Part shown: piece by piece, positions 62,298 through 64,000 of the stretch | Layout: every line of letters starts with the position of its first letter | Numbering within the stretch: position 1 is the stretch's first letter | Assembly (NCBI RefSeq): GCF_019263585.2 | Contig: NZ_JADQDF010000001.1 | Span: forward strand, 6,020,501 to 6,084,500 | Direction: 5' to 3' | Length of the DNA stretch: 64,000 nucleotides | DNA from: Pseudonocardia oceani | GTDB taxonomy: Bacteria > Actinomycetota > Actinomycetes > Mycobacteriales > Pseudonocardiaceae | Notes under the pieces: generated by a model | Told to the model about the DNA's origin: nothing | Databases searched by the model: none | What the model saw: the letters and a program-made list of their open reading frames with translations, nothing else | Made by a program: the position numbers and the translations under genes

Positions 62298-64000
62298 ATG
62301 CCCGAGGCAGAGTCGTCCGAGGTGTCCGTGTTGCCGCTGGCCGCCGAGTTCCCCGCCGCCACGGAGGCGGAGTGGACCGCGCTGGTCGACGCCGTGCTGC
62401 GCAAGGCCAAGCGCATCGGTGAGGACGCCCCGGAGGGCGCCGGCGTCGAGAAGCTGGTGCGCACGAGCCCCGACGGGATCGCCGTCCGCCCGCTCTACAC
62501 CGAGGTGCCCGACGCCCCGGTCGGCGTGCCCGGCGCCGCGCCGTTCGTCCGTGGCGCCACCATCGACGGCCCCGTGCCCGACGGCTGGGACGTGCGGCAG
62601 CGCCACACCGGCACCGACGCCGACGATCTGCGCGCCGCCGTGCTGGCCGACCTCGAGAACGGGGTCACCTCGGTCTGGCTCGACGGCGTCGCACCCGCCG
62701 ACCTCCCGCACGTGCTGGGCGACGTCCTGCTCGACCTCGCCCCCGTCGTCCTCGACGCCGGCGCGGGCGACCAGGCCGCGCTCGCCGAGGCGTTCCTCGC
62801 CCTCGCCGCCGAGCGCGGCACCGGGGAGGCGCTGCTCGGCACGCTGGGCCTCGACCCGGTCGGGCTGCGCGCCCGCACCGGTGACGGCCCCGCGGTCGAC
62901 TCGGTCGTCGCCCTGGCCGAGCGGGTCGCGGCCGACCACCCGCTCGTGCGCGCCGTCGTCGTCGACGCCCTCCCGGTCCACACCGCGGGCGGCTCCGACG
63001 CCCAGGAGCTCGGCTTCGCGCTCGCCGCGGGCCTGGAGTACTTGCGCGTCCTGGAGCCCCTGGGCGTGCCGACGGCGTCGCGGCTGCTGGAGTTCCGCCT
63101 CGCCGCCTCCGCCGAGCAGTTCCCGACGATCGCCAAGCTGCGCGCGGCCCGGCGGCTCTGGGCGCGGGTCACCGAGGCCTGCGGATCACCCGAGCCGATG
63201 GCCACGCACGCCGTCGCCTCGCCGACGATGTACACCCGCCGCGATCCCTACGTGAACCTGCTGCGCGGCACCCTCGCCGGGTTCTCCGCGGGCGTCGGCG
63301 GGGCCGACGCGGTCACCGTCGCCCCCTTCGACGCCGCACTGGGCGCGGCGCAGCCGTTCTCCCGGCGGATCGCGCGCAACACCCAGGCACTGCTGGTCGA
63401 GGAGTCGCACCTGGCCCGCGTCATCGACCCCGCGGGCGGCTCGTTCTACGTCGAGTCGCTCACCGACGGGCTCGCCCGCGCCGCCTGGGCGTTCTTCCAG
63501 GAGATCGAGGCGGCCGGCGGGGCGGTCGCCGCACTCGACTCCGGGTTCGTCGCCGAGCGCACCGCCGAGGTCCGCGCCCGCCGCGAGCGCGACGCGGCCA
63601 CCCGCAAGCGCCCGCTCACCGGCGTCAGCGAGTTCCCCGACCTCGACGAGAAGCCGGTCGAACGGGAACCGCTGCCCGAGCGCCCCGGCGGCGGCCTGCC
63701 GGTCTACCGCCCGGCCGGCGCGTACGAGGAGTTCCGCGACCGCTCCGACGCCGTTCTCGCCGAGACGGGGTCGCGCCCGCGCGCGTTCCTGGCCACGCTC
63801 GGCCCGCTCGCGGCCTACACCGCCCGCGCCGGGTTCACCCGCAACCTGCTGCAGGCGGGCGGCATCGAGCCCGTCGAGGCCGGGCCGACCGAGACGGCCG
63901 CCGACGTCAGCGCGGCCTTCACCGGGGCCGGCACGCCCGTCGCCGTCCTCTGCTCCACCGACCGGATCTACGCCGAGCGAGCCGCCGAGACCGTCGCGGC
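62298..64000 (+). CDS. mutA: Methylmalonyl-CoA mutase small (beta) subunit, 5' part
   Basis: 567 codons are present before the window ends. The N-terminal barrel has Val-Ala-Ser-Pro-Thr-Met-Tyr-Thr-Arg-Arg-Asp-Pro-Tyr-Val-Asn-Leu-Leu-Arg, Val-Thr-Val-Ala-Pro-Phe-Asp, Ser-Arg-Arg-Ile-Ala-Arg-Asn-Thr-Gln and Asp-Pro-Ala-Gly-Gly-Ser-Phe-Tyr-Val-Glu-Ser-Leu-Thr. The B12-domain-like part begins near residue 500. MutA pairs with MutB to convert methylmalonyl-CoA and succinyl-CoA; mutB should follow beyond the edge. The small subunit lacks B12-binding Asp-x-His-x-x-Gly in this family, as seems the case here. Confidence 0.9.
   Translation, partial: MPEAESSEVSVLPLAAEFPAATEAEWTALVDAVLRKAKRIGEDAPEGAGVEKLVRTSPDGIAVRPLYTEVPDAPVGVPGAAPFVRGATIDGPVPDGWDVRQRHTGTDADDLRAAVLADLENGVTSVWLDGVAPADLPHVLGDVLLDLAPVVLDAGAGDQAALAEAFLALAAERGTGEALLGTLGLDPVGLRARTGDGPAVDSVVALAERVAADHPLVRAVVVDALPVHTAGGSDAQELGFALAAGLEYLRVLEPLGVPTASRLLEFRLAASAEQFPTIAKLRAARRLWARVTEACGSPEPMATHAVASPTMYTRRDPYVNLLRGTLAGFSAGVGGADAVTVAPFDAALGAAQPFSRRIARNTQALLVEESHLARVIDPAGGSFYVESLTDGLARAAWAFFQEIEAAGGAVAALDSGFVAERTAEVRARRERDAATRKRPLTGVSEFPDLDEKPVEREPLPERPGGGLPVYRPAGAYEEFRDRSDAVLAETGSRPRAFLATLGPLAAYTARAGFTRNLLQAGGIEPVEAGPTETAADVSAAFTGAGTPVAVLCSTDRIYAERAAETVA

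Overview
This is chromosomal DNA from a very high G+C actinobacterium. Nearly every codon ends in G or C, GTG starts are common, operons are packed with 4-base ATGA/GTGA overlaps, and there are F420-type, DUF3618/holin-X, CsbD, arfABC and multi-HAMP families. The overall gene set suggests a member of the Pseudonocardiaceae (Pseudonocardia-like); that name is an inference, not something the sequence proves. No rRNA, tRNA, CRISPR array, prophage or insertion sequence was found. Both edges cut genes: a holin-X gene at the left and mutA at the right.

Layout. 1-4656: two envelope-stress modules (holin-X, DUF3618 and partners) flank a CDGSH iron-sulfur/heme-oxygenase-like pair; the second module has a SigB-type promoter. 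4700-10783: an alpha/beta hydrolase, then a signalling island mixing chemotaxis-type enzymes (CheR-PAS, CheB) with partner-switch parts (STAS-ATPase fusion, STAS protein), ending in PhoU. 10792-16740: F420 oxidoreductase, GlcD/GlcF two-gene dehydrogenase, a nitrilase and an MSMEG_0569-type flavoprotein. 17226-20807: a Mop-type HTH/TOBE protein, a degenerate conservon-like kinase and a probable decayed membrane gene. 20864-23411: a paired SMR efflux system with TetR regulator behind a striking symmetrical control region, then a cysteine-desulfurase-like protein. 23324-28669: CPBP protein, NAD(P)H-binding protein, lipid kinase, DinB and a membrane SGNH hydrolase. 28822-35939: a PP2C phosphatase divergent from an eight-HAMP hybrid kinase and its response regulator. 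35936-42640: small enzymes, CsbD with a SigB-type promoter, methyltransferase, AbrB-type transporter, aldolase, amidase and LuxR regulator. 42675-46997: a 1440-residue sensor carrying PP2C, anti-sigma kinase and STAS domains in one chain. 47048-50623: an arfABC operon, including a 52-residue ArfB that is easy to miss. 50895-52896: SDR and DUF4032 protein. 52940-53540: a tandem array of about 245-bp palindrome-rich units. 53488-59130: cydABDC (bd oxidase and its ABC exporter) with a double operator. 59227-62192: ECF sigma/zinc anti-sigma pair and a Rieske/DUF6529 redox cluster. 62298 to the end: mutA.

How it fits together. The dominant theme is general-stress signalling: three multidomain sensors or phosphatases and several STAS/ATPase parts of the RsbU-RsbW-RsbV kind sit among genes with SigB-like promoters (holin-X/DUF3618 module, csbD). 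A second theme is respiratory and redox protection (cydABDC, Rieske, CDGSH, ECF/anti-sigma). Several genes appear to be transcribed as leaderless mRNAs, with a TANNNT box exactly 6-7 bases before the start codon.
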